From: Inquilinus ginsengisoli_B
GTDB lineage: Bacteria > Pseudomonadota > Alphaproteobacteria > DSM-16000 > Inquilinaceae
Reading direction: 5' to 3'
Assembly (NCBI RefSeq): GCF_050434925.1
Contig: NZ_JBNDJK010000001.1
Span: 496,001-560,000 of the forward strand
Length of the DNA stretch: 64,000 nt
In this document: positions 24,713 through 36,226 of the stretch, piece by piece
How positions within the stretch are numbered: position 1 is the stretch's first letter
Layout of the letters: every line of letters starts with the position of its first letter
The notes under the pieces: model-generated
What the model was told of the DNA's origin: nothing
Seen by the model: the letters and a program-made list of their open reading frames with translations, nothing else
The model's database searches: none
Program-made: the position numbers and the translations under genes

Positions 24713-26527
24713 CTACTTGTCGTTCGACCACCAGGCTTCCAGCACCGTGCCATAAGTCGGGTTGACGCTGGTGACGCGGCCGAGATCGCCCCAATAGGCG
24801 ATATAATCGCGGTCGAGATAGTAGAGCGGCACCACGTAGTTGCCCCACAGCAGCACCCGGTCGAGCGCGTGCACCGCGGCCTGCAGCTCCTCCTGGCTGC
24901 GAGCGGCGTTGACGGCCTTGATCATGGCGTCGACCACCGGACTCTTCACCCCCGGATAGTTGCGGGTGCCGGGCACGTCGGCCGAGCCGCTGCCCCAGTA
25001 GCGCGACTGCTCCACGCCGGGCGAGAGGGTGGAGATCCAGGTGTTCAGGATCACGTCGAAATCGTAGCCCTCGGTGCGGTTGGCGTATTGCGCGGATTCG
25101 ACCAGCCGAATCGTGGCCTGGATGCCCAGCCGGCGCAGCTGGTCGGCATAGGCCAGGGCGATGCGCTGGAAGCCCTTGTTCTGCAGCAGGATCTCGAAGC
25201 GGAACGGGTTGCCGCTGGCATCGACCAGCACATTGTCCTTGATGGTCCAGCCGGCCTCGGCCAGCAGCGCCTGCGCCGCCCGCAGATTCTCGCGGCTGCG
25301 GCCGCTGCCGTCGCTCGGTGGCAGGGTGTAGGGCTCGGTGAAGAGCTGCGGCGGCAGCTGGTCGCGGAACGGCTCCAGCAGTTGCAGCTCGGCCCCCTGC
25401 GGCGTGTCGGTAGCGGCCAGCGCCGAATTGGCGAAGTAGCTGTCGTCGCGCTTGTACTGGCCGCCCAGCAGGGTCTTGTTGATCCATTCGAAGTCGAAGG
25501 CCAGGATCAGCGCCCGGCGCACCCGCGGATCGGCGAATTGCGGCCGCCGCGTGTTCATGGCGAAGCCCATCATCCCGACCGGCCGGAAATGCGGCAGGGT
25601 CAGCATGGTGGCGCGGCCGTCCTGGACCGCCGGGAAGTCGTAGGCGCCGCTGACCCATTTCTCGGCATCGCGTTCCCGCCGCCAGTTGTAGGCGCCGGCC
25701 TTGAACGCCTCCAGCGCCGTGTCGGCGTCGAGGTAGAAATCGAAGCGCAGCGTGTCGAAATTGTACAGGCCGCGCATCGCCGGCAGGTCCGCCCCCCACC
25801 AGTCTTTGACCCGGTTCAGCGTGATGCTGCGCCCGGCATCGACGGCGCCGATCGCATAGGGGCCGGCGCCGAGCGGCGGATCGAGGCTGGGCTGGTCGAA
25901 CGGGTGGCTGGTGTACCAGGCCTTGCTCAGGATCGGCTGCATCGCGACGACCAGCGGGTTCTCGCGCGCCCCGCCCTCCTTGAAGCGGAAGCGCACCGTG
26001 CGGTCGTCGATGCGGTCGATCCCGTCCATCGATTCATAGAGCGTGCGGGTGTTGGGCAGGCCCTTGGTCCCCTGGGTCGCCCAGGTGAAGATCACGTCGT
26101 CCGCGGTGACCGGCGTGCCGTCATGGAACACCGCCTTGGGGTTGAGCCAGAAGGTGACCGTGCGCCGGTCTTCCGCCATCTCCGCCCGTTCGGCGACATA
26201 GGGGTAGAGCGTGAAGGGCTCGTCCCAGCCGCGCGTCATCAGGCTGGCGAAGTTGTAGGGCGGCACGATCAGCCGGACCTGGTCGGTCTGGCCGCCGATG
26301 ATGAAGGGGTTCAGCGTGTCGAAGCTGCCGACCACCGCCTGGCGCAGCTCGCCGCCCTTCGGCGCGTCCGGGTTGGCATAGGCGAAATGGGCGAAATCCG
26401 CCGGGTATTTCGGTTCGCCATGCATGGCGATGCCGCCGCCCGGCGCCTGCGTCTGGGCAACCGCCGGCAGGGCGCCAAGCAGCAGGACGGCGAGGGCGAG
26501 TCGGAGCAGGAGGCGGGCGGCGCGCAT
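24713..26527 (-). CDS. Extracellular solute-binding protein family 5, YejA-like
   Basis: A 604-residue periplasmic binding protein with an N-terminal signal peptide (to about AVAQ at 25). The start of the mature part, HGEPKYPADFAHFAYANPDAP, and EDRRTVTFWLNPKAVFHDGT, match the YejA group of oligopeptide/microcin C-type ABC transporters. No yejBEF permease or ATPase genes are adjacent, so it must use components encoded elsewhere or be an orphan. It is divergent from the sugar ABC operon across 211 bases. A weak hairpin (CCTATC/GATAGG) lies just before the stop side at 24690-24712. Confidence 0.9.
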   Translation of the reverse strand: MRAARLLLRLALAVLLLGALPAVAQTQAPGGGIAMHGEPKYPADFAHFAYANPDAPKGGELRQAVVGSFDTLNPFIIGGQTDQVRLIVPPYNFASLMTRGWDEPFTLYPYVAERAEMAEDRRTVTFWLNPKAVFHDGTPVTADDVIFTWATQGTKGLPNTRTLYESMDGIDRIDDRTVRFRFKEGGARENPLVVAMQPILSKAWYTSHPFDQPSLDPPLGAGPYAIGAVDAGRSITLNRVKDWWGADLPAMRGLYNFDTLRFDFYLDADTALEAFKAGAYNWRRERDAEKWVSGAYDFPAVQDGRATMLTLPHFRPVGMMGFAMNTRRPQFADPRVRRALILAFDFEWINKTLLGGQYKRDDSYFANSALAATDTPQGAELQLLEPFRDQLPPQLFTEPYTLPPSDGSGRSRENLRAAQALLAEAGWTIKDNVLVDASGNPFRFEILLQNKGFQRIALAYADQLRRLGIQATIRLVESAQYANRTEGYDFDVILNTWISTLSPGVEQSRYWGSGSADVPGTRNYPGVKSPVVDAMIKAVNAARSQEELQAAVHALDRVLLWGNYVVPLYYLDRDYIAYWGDLGRVTSVNPTYGTVLEAWWSNDK

Positions 26528-26651
26528 GCGGCTTGTCCGGGCGGGGAATCGATGGGGCGCAGTCTTCCCGCCGAAGGGCGCCGGCGCAAGGCCGATACGC
26601 CGGAGGGCTCGCTTGACAAGCGCCGCGCAATCATCGCACGATTTCGCCTGA

Positions 26652-26675
26652 CATAATGAATGCGAATTGCGTTCA
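26652..26675 (+). promoter_or_regulatory. Near-palindromic operator candidate before the sugar ABC operon
   Basis: TGAATGCGAATTGCGTTCA at 26657-26675 is a 19-base near-palindrome with two imperfect positions. It follows directly on a CATAAT that could serve as a -10 box. The size and symmetry suit a LacI or GntR-type repressor site about 65 bases before the first gene. No regulator gene is adjacent. Confidence 0.35.
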
Positions 26676-26738
26676 GCGCGGGTCCACGGATCGAAGCTGA
26701 CCGGACAGTGTCCGGCAATGTCACAGGGGGAGGAAACC

Positions 26739-28391
26739 ATGGCCATCAGCAGGGCACTGCTGCTGTCGACGGTGCTGGTCGTCCTGAGCGGACCGGCCGT
26801 CGCGCAGGACACGCCGCATGTCACCTGGCACGACGACGGCACGGTGACGCTCAAATCCGATCCCGAATACGGGATGGAGATCAAGACGACGAAGGAGGAG
26901 CTGGGCTCCCTCTTCGGACCCGGCCAGAAGCCCTTCGAGGGCGAGACGGTCACCATCCTCAGCCTCGATTCCGGTCCCAAGGGCGGCATCTCCGGCCCGA
27001 TCTACATGTTCCGCCCGATCTGGGAGGAGTTGACCGGCGCCAAGCTGAACATCGCGCTGACCCCGATCTCGGAGCTCTACACCAAGACCTTCCTCGACCT
27101 GCGCAACGGCACCGGCGAGTACGACGCCATCATCGTCGGAGCGTTCTTCTACGGCGACCTGATCGCCGGCAAATACATCCTGCCGGTGGACGAGTGGAAG
27201 AAGAGCGGCGAGTACCCGAAATGGGACTACGACGTGATGCCGCCGGCGCTGCGCAACATCTACACCTGGGACAATGTCGGCTACGGCGTGCTCAGCGATG
27301 CCGACGGCCAGATCCTGTATTATCGGCGCGACCTGCTGACCGACCCGACGCACCAGGCGGCGTTCAAGACGGAGTACGGCTACGACATGCCGGCGCCGCC
27401 GAAGACGCTGCAGCAGCTGCGTGACATCGCCAAGTATTTCAACGGCAAGAACTTCGACAGCAACGATGCGGAGCCGGACAGCGGCGCCGTCCTGCACCTC
27501 AAAGTGCGCGAGCAGGGGCTGTACCACTTCACCACGCTGGCCACCTCCTTCGCCATGACGCCGGGCGACAAGCTGGACCGGACCCACAACGTCTACTGGT
27601 TCGACCCGGTCGACATGAAGCCGCTGATCAACAGCCCGGGCCACGTCAAGGCGCTGGAGTTCCTGAAGGAGCTGGCCGCCTTCGGCCCGCCGGCGCAGGT
27701 GAGCTGGAGCCTGGGCGAGGCCTGGGACTTCTTCCTGCGCGGCAAGGCGGTGTTCAACTTCTCCTATGGCGATGTCGGCGCGCTGGCGCAGGACCCGGAG
27801 CGGTCGAAGATCCGCGGCAAGCTCGGCTCCGCGGCCCTGCCGGCCTCGGACACCTATTGGGACATGGAGCAGAAGACCTTCGTCACGGTGAAGGAGCCGC
27901 GGCAGGTGGGCAACGTCACCGGCGGGTCCTGGCACGGCGTCGTGTCGTCGCTCGGCCAGTCTCCCGAGGCGGCCTACAGCCTGCTGTCGCTGATGGCGAT
28001 CAAGCCGTCGCAGAAGTTCCTGGCCACGATCGGCTGGGACGGCGTCGACCCCGGCTATTCCTACCAATGGCTGGAGCCGACCGGCGAGGCGAAGCTGACC
28101 GACTACACCGAATCCGCCCTGAAATGGGACCCCCAGGACGTGAAGGAGTACCTGGACGCGTACCACAGCAACTACAACGCCAAGACCATGCTGCCGTATA
28201 TGCGGATCACCGGCACGCAGGAGTATTACGATGCGCTGGACAGCAACCTGTCGGCGGCGATGAGCGGGTCGAAGACACCGCAGCAGGCGCTGGACGACAC
28301 CGCGGTGGCCTGGGACCAGATCACCGACCGCCTCGGCCGCGACCAGCAGTTGAAGAACTACCAGGCGGCGATCGGCTGGAAGGGCGAATAG
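26739..28391 (+). CDS. Sugar ABC transporter substrate-binding protein
   Basis: A 550-residue family 1 solute-binding protein with a signal peptide ending at GPAVAQ. It is longer than most sugar-binding proteins (about 420 residues). GVLSDADGQILYYRRDLLTD and a SFAMTPGDKLDRTHNVYWFD segment are characteristic of a long subgroup that pairs with permeases bearing an inserted loop, as here. GGGGAGG precedes the ATG. The substrate is not readable. It heads an operon with two permeases. Confidence 0.88.
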   Translation: MAISRALLLSTVLVVLSGPAVAQDTPHVTWHDDGTVTLKSDPEYGMEIKTTKEELGSLFGPGQKPFEGETVTILSLDSGPKGGISGPIYMFRPIWEELTGAKLNIALTPISELYTKTFLDLRNGTGEYDAIIVGAFFYGDLIAGKYILPVDEWKKSGEYPKWDYDVMPPALRNIYTWDNVGYGVLSDADGQILYYRRDLLTDPTHQAAFKTEYGYDMPAPPKTLQQLRDIAKYFNGKNFDSNDAEPDSGAVLHLKVREQGLYHFTTLATSFAMTPGDKLDRTHNVYWFDPVDMKPLINSPGHVKALEFLKELAAFGPPAQVSWSLGEAWDFFLRGKAVFNFSYGDVGALAQDPERSKIRGKLGSAALPASDTYWDMEQKTFVTVKEPRQVGNVTGGSWHGVVSSLGQSPEAAYSLLSLMAIKPSQKFLATIGWDGVDPGYSYQWLEPTGEAKLTDYTESALKWDPQDVKEYLDAYHSNYNAKTMLPYMRITGTQEYYDALDSNLSAAMSGSKTPQQALDDTAVAWDQITDRLGRDQQLKNYQAAIGWKGE

Positions 28392-28443
28392 GCCGGGCAC
28401 GATCTGCGCCGAAGCATAACGGGAAGGGGGACGAGACGGCACG

Positions 28444-29391
28444 ATGCGCTGGACCGGACGAATCCGCCTGCTGTTCCTGACCCCGGCAGTGGCCTGGGTG
28501 CTGGCCTTCACCATCTTCCCGACGCTCTACACCGTCTACGCCGCGTTCCACACGGTGAAGACCGAGACCGTGACCACCCGCGTCGAGGTGCCGCGGCTGG
28601 ATGCCAGCGGCAAACCGATGCTGAAGGCGGACGGCACGCCGCGCACCAGGACCGAGGTGACGCGCGAGACCGTCAACGCCTGGGACTTCGTCGGCCTGGG
28701 CAATTTCGCCCGCGTCTTCACCGACCCGCAGGTGCACGAGGCGGCGCGGGTGACGGCGATCTTCGTGGTCGTCTCGGTCAGCGTCGAGATGGGGCTCGGG
28801 CTGCTGCTGGCCTTCCTGTTCAACCGCAGCATCCCGGGCCGCGGCATCCTGCGCACGATCATGATCCTGCCGATCTTCGCCACGCCGGTGGCGGCCGGGT
28901 ACCTGTTCTTCACCATCTTCTACGAGGCCGGCGGGCCTCTGGGCTGGACCGGCATCCCCTGGCTGTCGAATCCGGGCTGGGCCCTGGTGTCGATCATGAT
29001 CGTCGACATCTGGCAATGGACGCCGTTCTGCTTCCTGGTGCTGCTGGCCGGGCTGCAGGGCGTGCCCGACGACCTGATCGAGGCGGCGCGGCTGGAGACC
29101 AAGTCCAGCTTCCGGATCTGGACCGGGGTGGTGCTGCCGCTGATGACGCCGGTGATCGTCATCGTGCTGCTGCTGCGTTTGGCCGAGGCGATGAAGGTGT
29201 TCGACGTTGTCGCCTCGCTGACCGTGGGCGGGCCCGGCAACGCCACCCAGTCGGTCTCCTACCTCGCCTTCCGCACCGGGCTGCGCTTCTTCGACGTCGG
29301 CTACGCCTCGGCCCTGGCGCTGACCTTGCTGGCCGTGGTGATGGCGATCGTCACCCTGTTCTTCAAGCGGGTGCGCAATGTCTACGCCTGA
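28444..29391 (+). CDS. Sugar ABC transporter permease (MalF-like)
   Basis: A 315-residue inner-membrane permease with six predicted helices. The conserved EAA loop is EAARLETKSSFRIWTGVVLP. Between helices 1 and 2 there is an extra polar segment of about 45 residues (VEVPRLDASGKPMLKADGTP) likely facing the periplasm, as in permeases that work with long binding proteins. The stop overlaps the next permease by 14 bases. Confidence 0.9.
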   Translation: MRWTGRIRLLFLTPAVAWVLAFTIFPTLYTVYAAFHTVKTETVTTRVEVPRLDASGKPMLKADGTPRTRTEVTRETVNAWDFVGLGNFARVFTDPQVHEAARVTAIFVVVSVSVEMGLGLLLAFLFNRSIPGRGILRTIMILPIFATPVAAGYLFFTIFYEAGGPLGWTGIPWLSNPGWALVSIMIVDIWQWTPFCFLVLLAGLQGVPDDLIEAARLETKSSFRIWTGVVLPLMTPVIVIVLLLRLAEAMKVFDVVASLTVGGPGNATQSVSYLAFRTGLRFFDVGYASALALTLLAVVMAIVTLFFKRVRNVYA

Positions 29392-30280
29392 GGTCACCGC
29401 ACCGCCGATCCGCGAGGCTCCGGTCGACCGGGTCAAGCCGATGGGGCGGCGCAGCAGCATGGCCGATTCGCTGTGGTCGCTGGTGGCGATCGCGGTCACG
29501 GTCGTGTTCTTCTTCCCGCTGTACTGGGCGATCTCGACCGCGCTGCGCAACCCGGCCGACACCTTCACCGTGGCCGGGCTCGGCATCCCCTGGCTCGATT
29601 TCCAGCCGACCCTGAACAACTTCGCGGTGGAGCTGAGCACGCCGGAGGGCTGGCGCGCGCTGCAGACCAGCCTGATCGTGTCGCTCAGCGCCGTCGCCCT
29701 GGCCCTCGCCCTCGGGCTGCCGGCGGCCTATGCGCTGGCCAGGTTCCGGTTCTGGAGCAACAGCGACATCACCATCTGGTTCCTGTCGCAGCGGGTGCTG
29801 CCGCCGGTGGCGACGCTGCTGCCCTTCTACATCGTGTTCCGGTCGCTCGACATGCTGGACAGCAAGACCGCGCTGATCCTGTGCAACGCCACCTTCATCC
29901 TGCCCTTCGTCGTGGTCATCCTGCGCCAGACCTTCCTCGACCTGCCGGTCGAGCTGGAAGAAGCGGCGCTGGTCGACGGCGCGTCGCATTGGCAGGCCTT
30001 CCTGCGCATCGCCCTGCCCCTGGCGGCGCCGGCGGTGGCGGCCACCGCCATGATCATCTTCGCCTTCGCCTGGAACGAGTTCCTGTTCTCGTCGTCGCTC
30101 GGCATCACCGAGACCAAGATGATGCCCGCCCACATGGCCGGCGCGGTCGACACCCGCGGCGTGCAGTTCTGGTTCATGGCGACCCGGGCGCTGATCGCGA
30201 TGATCCCGCCGGTGCTGCTGGCCCTGCTGGCCCAGCGCTACATTGTCCGCGGCCTGACCTTGGGGGCGGTGAAGGGCTGA
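29378..30280 (+). CDS. Sugar ABC transporter permease (MalG-like)
   Basis: A 300-residue second permease with EEAALVDGASHWQAFLRIAL as the EAA loop and AWNEFLFSSSLGITETKMMP near the end, as in MalG-type subunits. No ATP-binding subunit follows; the operon ends at a palindromic repeat, and the next gene (glgP) is on the other strand. A shared ATPase from elsewhere is required for transport. Confidence 0.9.
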   Translation: MSTPEVTAPPIREAPVDRVKPMGRRSSMADSLWSLVAIAVTVVFFFPLYWAISTALRNPADTFTVAGLGIPWLDFQPTLNNFAVELSTPEGWRALQTSLIVSLSAVALALALGLPAAYALARFRFWSNSDITIWFLSQRVLPPVATLLPFYIVFRSLDMLDSKTALILCNATFILPFVVVILRQTFLDLPVELEEAALVDGASHWQAFLRIALPLAAPAVAATAMIIFAFAWNEFLFSSSLGITETKMMPAHMAGAVDTRGVQFWFMATRALIAMIPPVLLALLAQRYIVRGLTLGAVKG

Positions 30281-30297
30281 AACTCGTTCCCTCATCT

Positions 30298-30385
30298 GTC
30301 ATGCCCGGGCTTGACCCGGGCATCCAGGGAATGTCGATGCTGCTCCGGGTGGCCCCTGGATCGCCGGGTCAAGCCCGGCGATGAC
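30298..30385. repeat. Long inverted repeat, dispersed intergenic palindrome
   Basis: The left arm (30298-30329) begins GTCATGCCCGGGCTTGACCC and the right arm (30354-30385) ends GGTCAAGCCCGGCGATGAC; the arms are almost complementary over 32 bases, and each arm can also fold alone (CCCGGG...CCCGGG). This is a known kind of repeat in Alphaproteobacteria. It separates the convergent permease and glgP genes and could terminate both. Confidence 0.7.
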
Positions 30386-30435
30386 AATAGGGGTATCGCA
30401 GATGTTGGGTTCGCCTCGGCGACCCCAACCACCCG

Positions 30436-32916
<2,481 letters not shown>

Positions 32917-32990
32917 TGGCTGACCCCCATGCTGCACTGCGATATAGACCGTCTGTTACACCACGGATCGGCTCCGCGATCAATCATATG

Positions 32991-33024
32991 ACAAAAAAGA
33001 CCCGGCGAGGGTTCCCGCCGGGTC
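32991..33024 (-). terminator. Intrinsic terminator of the liv operon
   Basis: On the minus strand the 9-bp stem GACCCGGCG / CGCCGGGTC (32999-33024) is followed by TCTTTTTTGT (33000-32991). It lies 55 bases after the binding-protein stop, the last gene of the operon. Confidence 0.8.
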
Positions 33025-33034
33025 GACAATGTCC

Positions 33035-33062
33035 ATGGCCAGTGGCATGCGCCACTGGCCAT
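33035..33062. repeat. Near-perfect palindrome after the liv operon
   Basis: ATGGCCAGTGGC pairs with GCCACTGGCCAT around ATGC, a 12-bp perfect stem between the last liv stop and the terminator. It may stabilise the 3' end of the binding-protein message. Confidence 0.5.
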
Positions 33063-33078
33063 TGGTGTTAGAGACCGC

Positions 33079-34215
33079 TTACTTGGCGCCGACCTTGGCC
33101 AGCTCGCCCGGGCTCGCCTCGGCGTAGCTGCCGGCGTTCCAGATGTAGAACACGTAGTCGGTCGTCTTCCGGTCGCCCTTGGCGTCGAAAGCCAGCGGGC
33201 CCATCACGGTCTTGTAATCGCTGCCGTCATGCAGCGCCTCGGCAACCTTGGGGCCGTCGAAGCTCTTGGCCTTGGTCGCCGCCTCGGCCCAGGCCTGGAC
33301 CGCGGCATAGCTGTACAGGGTGTAGCCCTCGGGATCGTAGTTCTCGGCCTTGAACTTGGCCACGACGTCCTTCGCCGCCTCGCTGCTGCGCTGGTCGGCG
33401 CCGAAGGTCATCAGCACGCCCTTGCCGGCGTCGCCGGTGATGCCCCAGAACTCCTGGGTGACGATGCCGTCGCCGGAGATGAACTGGGCGTTCAGCCCCT
33501 GCTCGCGTGCCTGGCGCAGGATCAGCCCGGCCTCGTTGTGCAGGCCGCCGAAATAGATCACGTCGACGCCGGCCTGCTTCATCTTCGAGACGACGGCCGA
33601 GAAGTCGCGCTCGCCGACGGTGATGCCTTCATACATCTTCTCGGTCACGCCGGCCTTGTTCATCGCCACCTTGGTGGCGTCGGCCAGGCCCTTGCCGTAG
33701 GTGGTCTGGTCGTGGATGACGGCGACGTTGCGGCCCTTGAACTTCTCGGCGATGAAGGCGCCGGCGACATCGCCCTGCTGGTCGTCGCGGCCGCAGGTGC
33801 GGAAGGTGGTCTTCTGCCCCTGCTCGGTCAGCTGCGGGTTGGTCGAGGCCGGGGTGATCTGGACGACGCCTTCCTCGGCATAGATCGCCGAGGCCGGGAT
33901 CGAGACCGAGGAGTTGAAGTGGCCGATCACCGCCACCACGCCCTGGCCCACCAGCTCGTTCGCCGCCGCCACGCCCTGGCGCGGGTCGGAGGCGTCGTCG
34001 CCATAGACCACGGAGATCTTCTCGCCGTTGACGCCGCCGGCGTCGTTCAAGGCCTTCACCGCCGCGTCGGTGCCGCGCTTCATCTGCTCGCCGAACGAAG
34101 CGTTCGGGCCGGTCAGCGGCGCGCCGAGACCGATCTTCACATCGGCCCAGGCCGGGGCCGACGCCATCGCGGCCAGGGCTACGCCGGCCAGGAGCACTCG
34201 GTTGAATCTCGTCAT
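33079..34215 (-). CDS. livJ: Branched-chain amino-acid ABC transporter substrate-binding protein
   Basis: A 378-residue Leu/Ile/Val-binding protein with a signal peptide ending ASAPAWA. The mature part begins DVKIGLGAPLTGPNASFGEQ, the family hallmark, and contains YGDDASDPRQGVAAANELVG. It binds amino acids in the periplasm and hands them to LivHM. ATG 34215 has GGGAGAG upstream. It is the last gene of the operon, before a terminator; such placement often gives extra copies of the binding protein message. Confidence 0.92.
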   Translation of the reverse strand: MTRFNRVLLAGVALAAMASAPAWADVKIGLGAPLTGPNASFGEQMKRGTDAAVKALNDAGGVNGEKISVVYGDDASDPRQGVAAANELVGQGVVAVIGHFNSSVSIPASAIYAEEGVVQITPASTNPQLTEQGQKTTFRTCGRDDQQGDVAGAFIAEKFKGRNVAVIHDQTTYGKGLADATKVAMNKAGVTEKMYEGITVGERDFSAVVSKMKQAGVDVIYFGGLHNEAGLILRQAREQGLNAQFISGDGIVTQEFWGITGDAGKGVLMTFGADQRSSEAAKDVVAKFKAENYDPEGYTLYSYAAVQAWAEAATKAKSFDGPKVAEALHDGSDYKTVMGPLAFDAKGDRKTTDYVFYIWNAGSYAEASPGELAKVGAK

Positions 34216-34294
34216 CAAATCGCTCTCCCAGTTCTCGCCCGGCGGGACGACCCCGCCGGCCTTTGCTTCCCGCCGATCCGAAAGGACCGGCGTC

Positions 34295-34651
34295 TTACCG
34301 TGCGGCCGGCCGCCGGTCGCGCCAGGCGAACAGGCCGGCGCGCTCGTACAGCCATGGATACTGCCGCACCATCTTCGCCGCCCGCGTCATCCGGTAGGCG
34401 ACCGTGGCGCACAGGCCGATCCAGACAAGATCGATGACGAAGCCGGTCGGCGACAAGAGCGTTCCGCCGAACAGCGCGTAGTGCAGGAACCGGGTCGCAC
34501 AGGCGATCAGCACCACGAAGGGGATCACCTTGCGCATCGGCGCCCAGCCCTGGGCCTGGCCCTGCCCGGTCAAGAGGCCGGCGCCGCCGCCCAGGATCAC
34601 GCTGACGAAGATGAAGTCGCCGATCGACGAGGTTCCGAGGATCTGTTCCAT
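34295..34651 (-). CDS. DUF6867 family small membrane protein
   Basis: A 118-residue protein starting MEQILGTSSIGDFIFVSVIL with three predicted membrane helices, then a basic tail (YRMTRAAKMVRQYPWLYERA). Proteins like it are found in branched-chain amino-acid ABC operons of Alphaproteobacteria, as here between livF and the binding protein. The function is unknown; a modulatory role in the transporter is inference. Confidence 0.8.
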   Translation of the reverse strand: MEQILGTSSIGDFIFVSVILGGGAGLLTGQGQAQGWAPMRKVIPFVVLIACATRFLHYALFGGTLLSPTGFVIDLVWIGLCATVAYRMTRAAKMVRQYPWLYERAGLFAWRDRRPAAR

Positions 34652-34661
34652 CACCCGCCCC

Positions 34662-35371
<710 letters not shown>

Positions 35372-35375
<4 letters not shown>

Positions 35376-36226
35376 GGGCGGGCCTCCCCGGTCACGGCGG
35401 CGACATCGGCGGCGATCTCCGGCGGCAGGTCGTCCTCCTCGGGCTCGCCGAGATAGGCGCGGATCACCGCCTCGTCGCTACGGATCTCAGCCGGCGTGCC
35501 GTCGGCGATCTTCTTGCCGTGGTCGAGCACGATGATGTGGTCGGAGATCTGCATGACGACGCTCATATCGTGCTCGATCAGCAGTACGCTGGTGTCGTGC
35601 TCGTCGCGGATGGCGCGCAGCAACCCGTTCAGCTCCTGCGATTCGCGCGGGTTGAGGCCGGCGGCCGGCTCGTCCAGGCACAGGATCACCGGGTCGATGC
35701 ACATCGCCCGCGCGATCTCCAGCCGGCGCTGGCCGCCATAGGGCAAGCTGCCGGCGGAATCGTCGGCCTGGGCGGTCAGCCCGACCCGGTCGAGCCAGAA
35801 CTTCGCCTTCTCCACCGCCTCGCGCTCCGCCCGGCGATAGCTGGGCAGGCCGAACAGCCCGGCGATCGAAAAGGCCGAGGCCTTCATCAGCTTGTTGTGC
35901 TGGGCCACCATCAGGTTCTCCAGCACGCTCATCCCTGCGAACAGCCGGATGTTCTGGAAGGTGCGGGCGACCCGCGCCTGCTGGGCGATGCGGTAGCCCG
36001 GGATCTGCTCCAGCAGGAACTCGCCGCCGTCGACCCGCAGCGTCATCCGGCCGGAGGTCGGCCGGTAGAAGCCGGTGATGCAGTTGAACAGCGTGGTCTT
36101 GCCGGCGCCGTTCGGCCCGATCACGGCGGTGATGTCGCCGGCCCGGATGTCGAAGGTGGCGTCGTCGATGGCGACGAGGCCGCCGAAGCGCATCGAGACG
36201 TGCTCGATGGTCAGAAGGGCGGTCAC
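35372..36226 (-). CDS. livG: Branched-chain amino-acid ABC transporter ATP-binding protein
   Basis: A 284-residue ATPase with Walker A GPNGAGKTTLFNCITGFYRP, signature SLPYGGQRRLEIARAM and Walker B LCLDEPAAGLNP. It starts at a GTG (36226) that overlaps the livM stop (GTGA). The C-terminal tail of about 30 acidic residues (EPEEDDLPPEIAADVAAVTG) is longer than in E. coli LivG. Confidence 0.93.

Noticed and set aside
33035..33062. Palindrome after the liv operon as a phage or plasmid attachment site
   Set aside because: No integrase or second copy is present, and it lies beside an intrinsic terminator, where hairpins are common.
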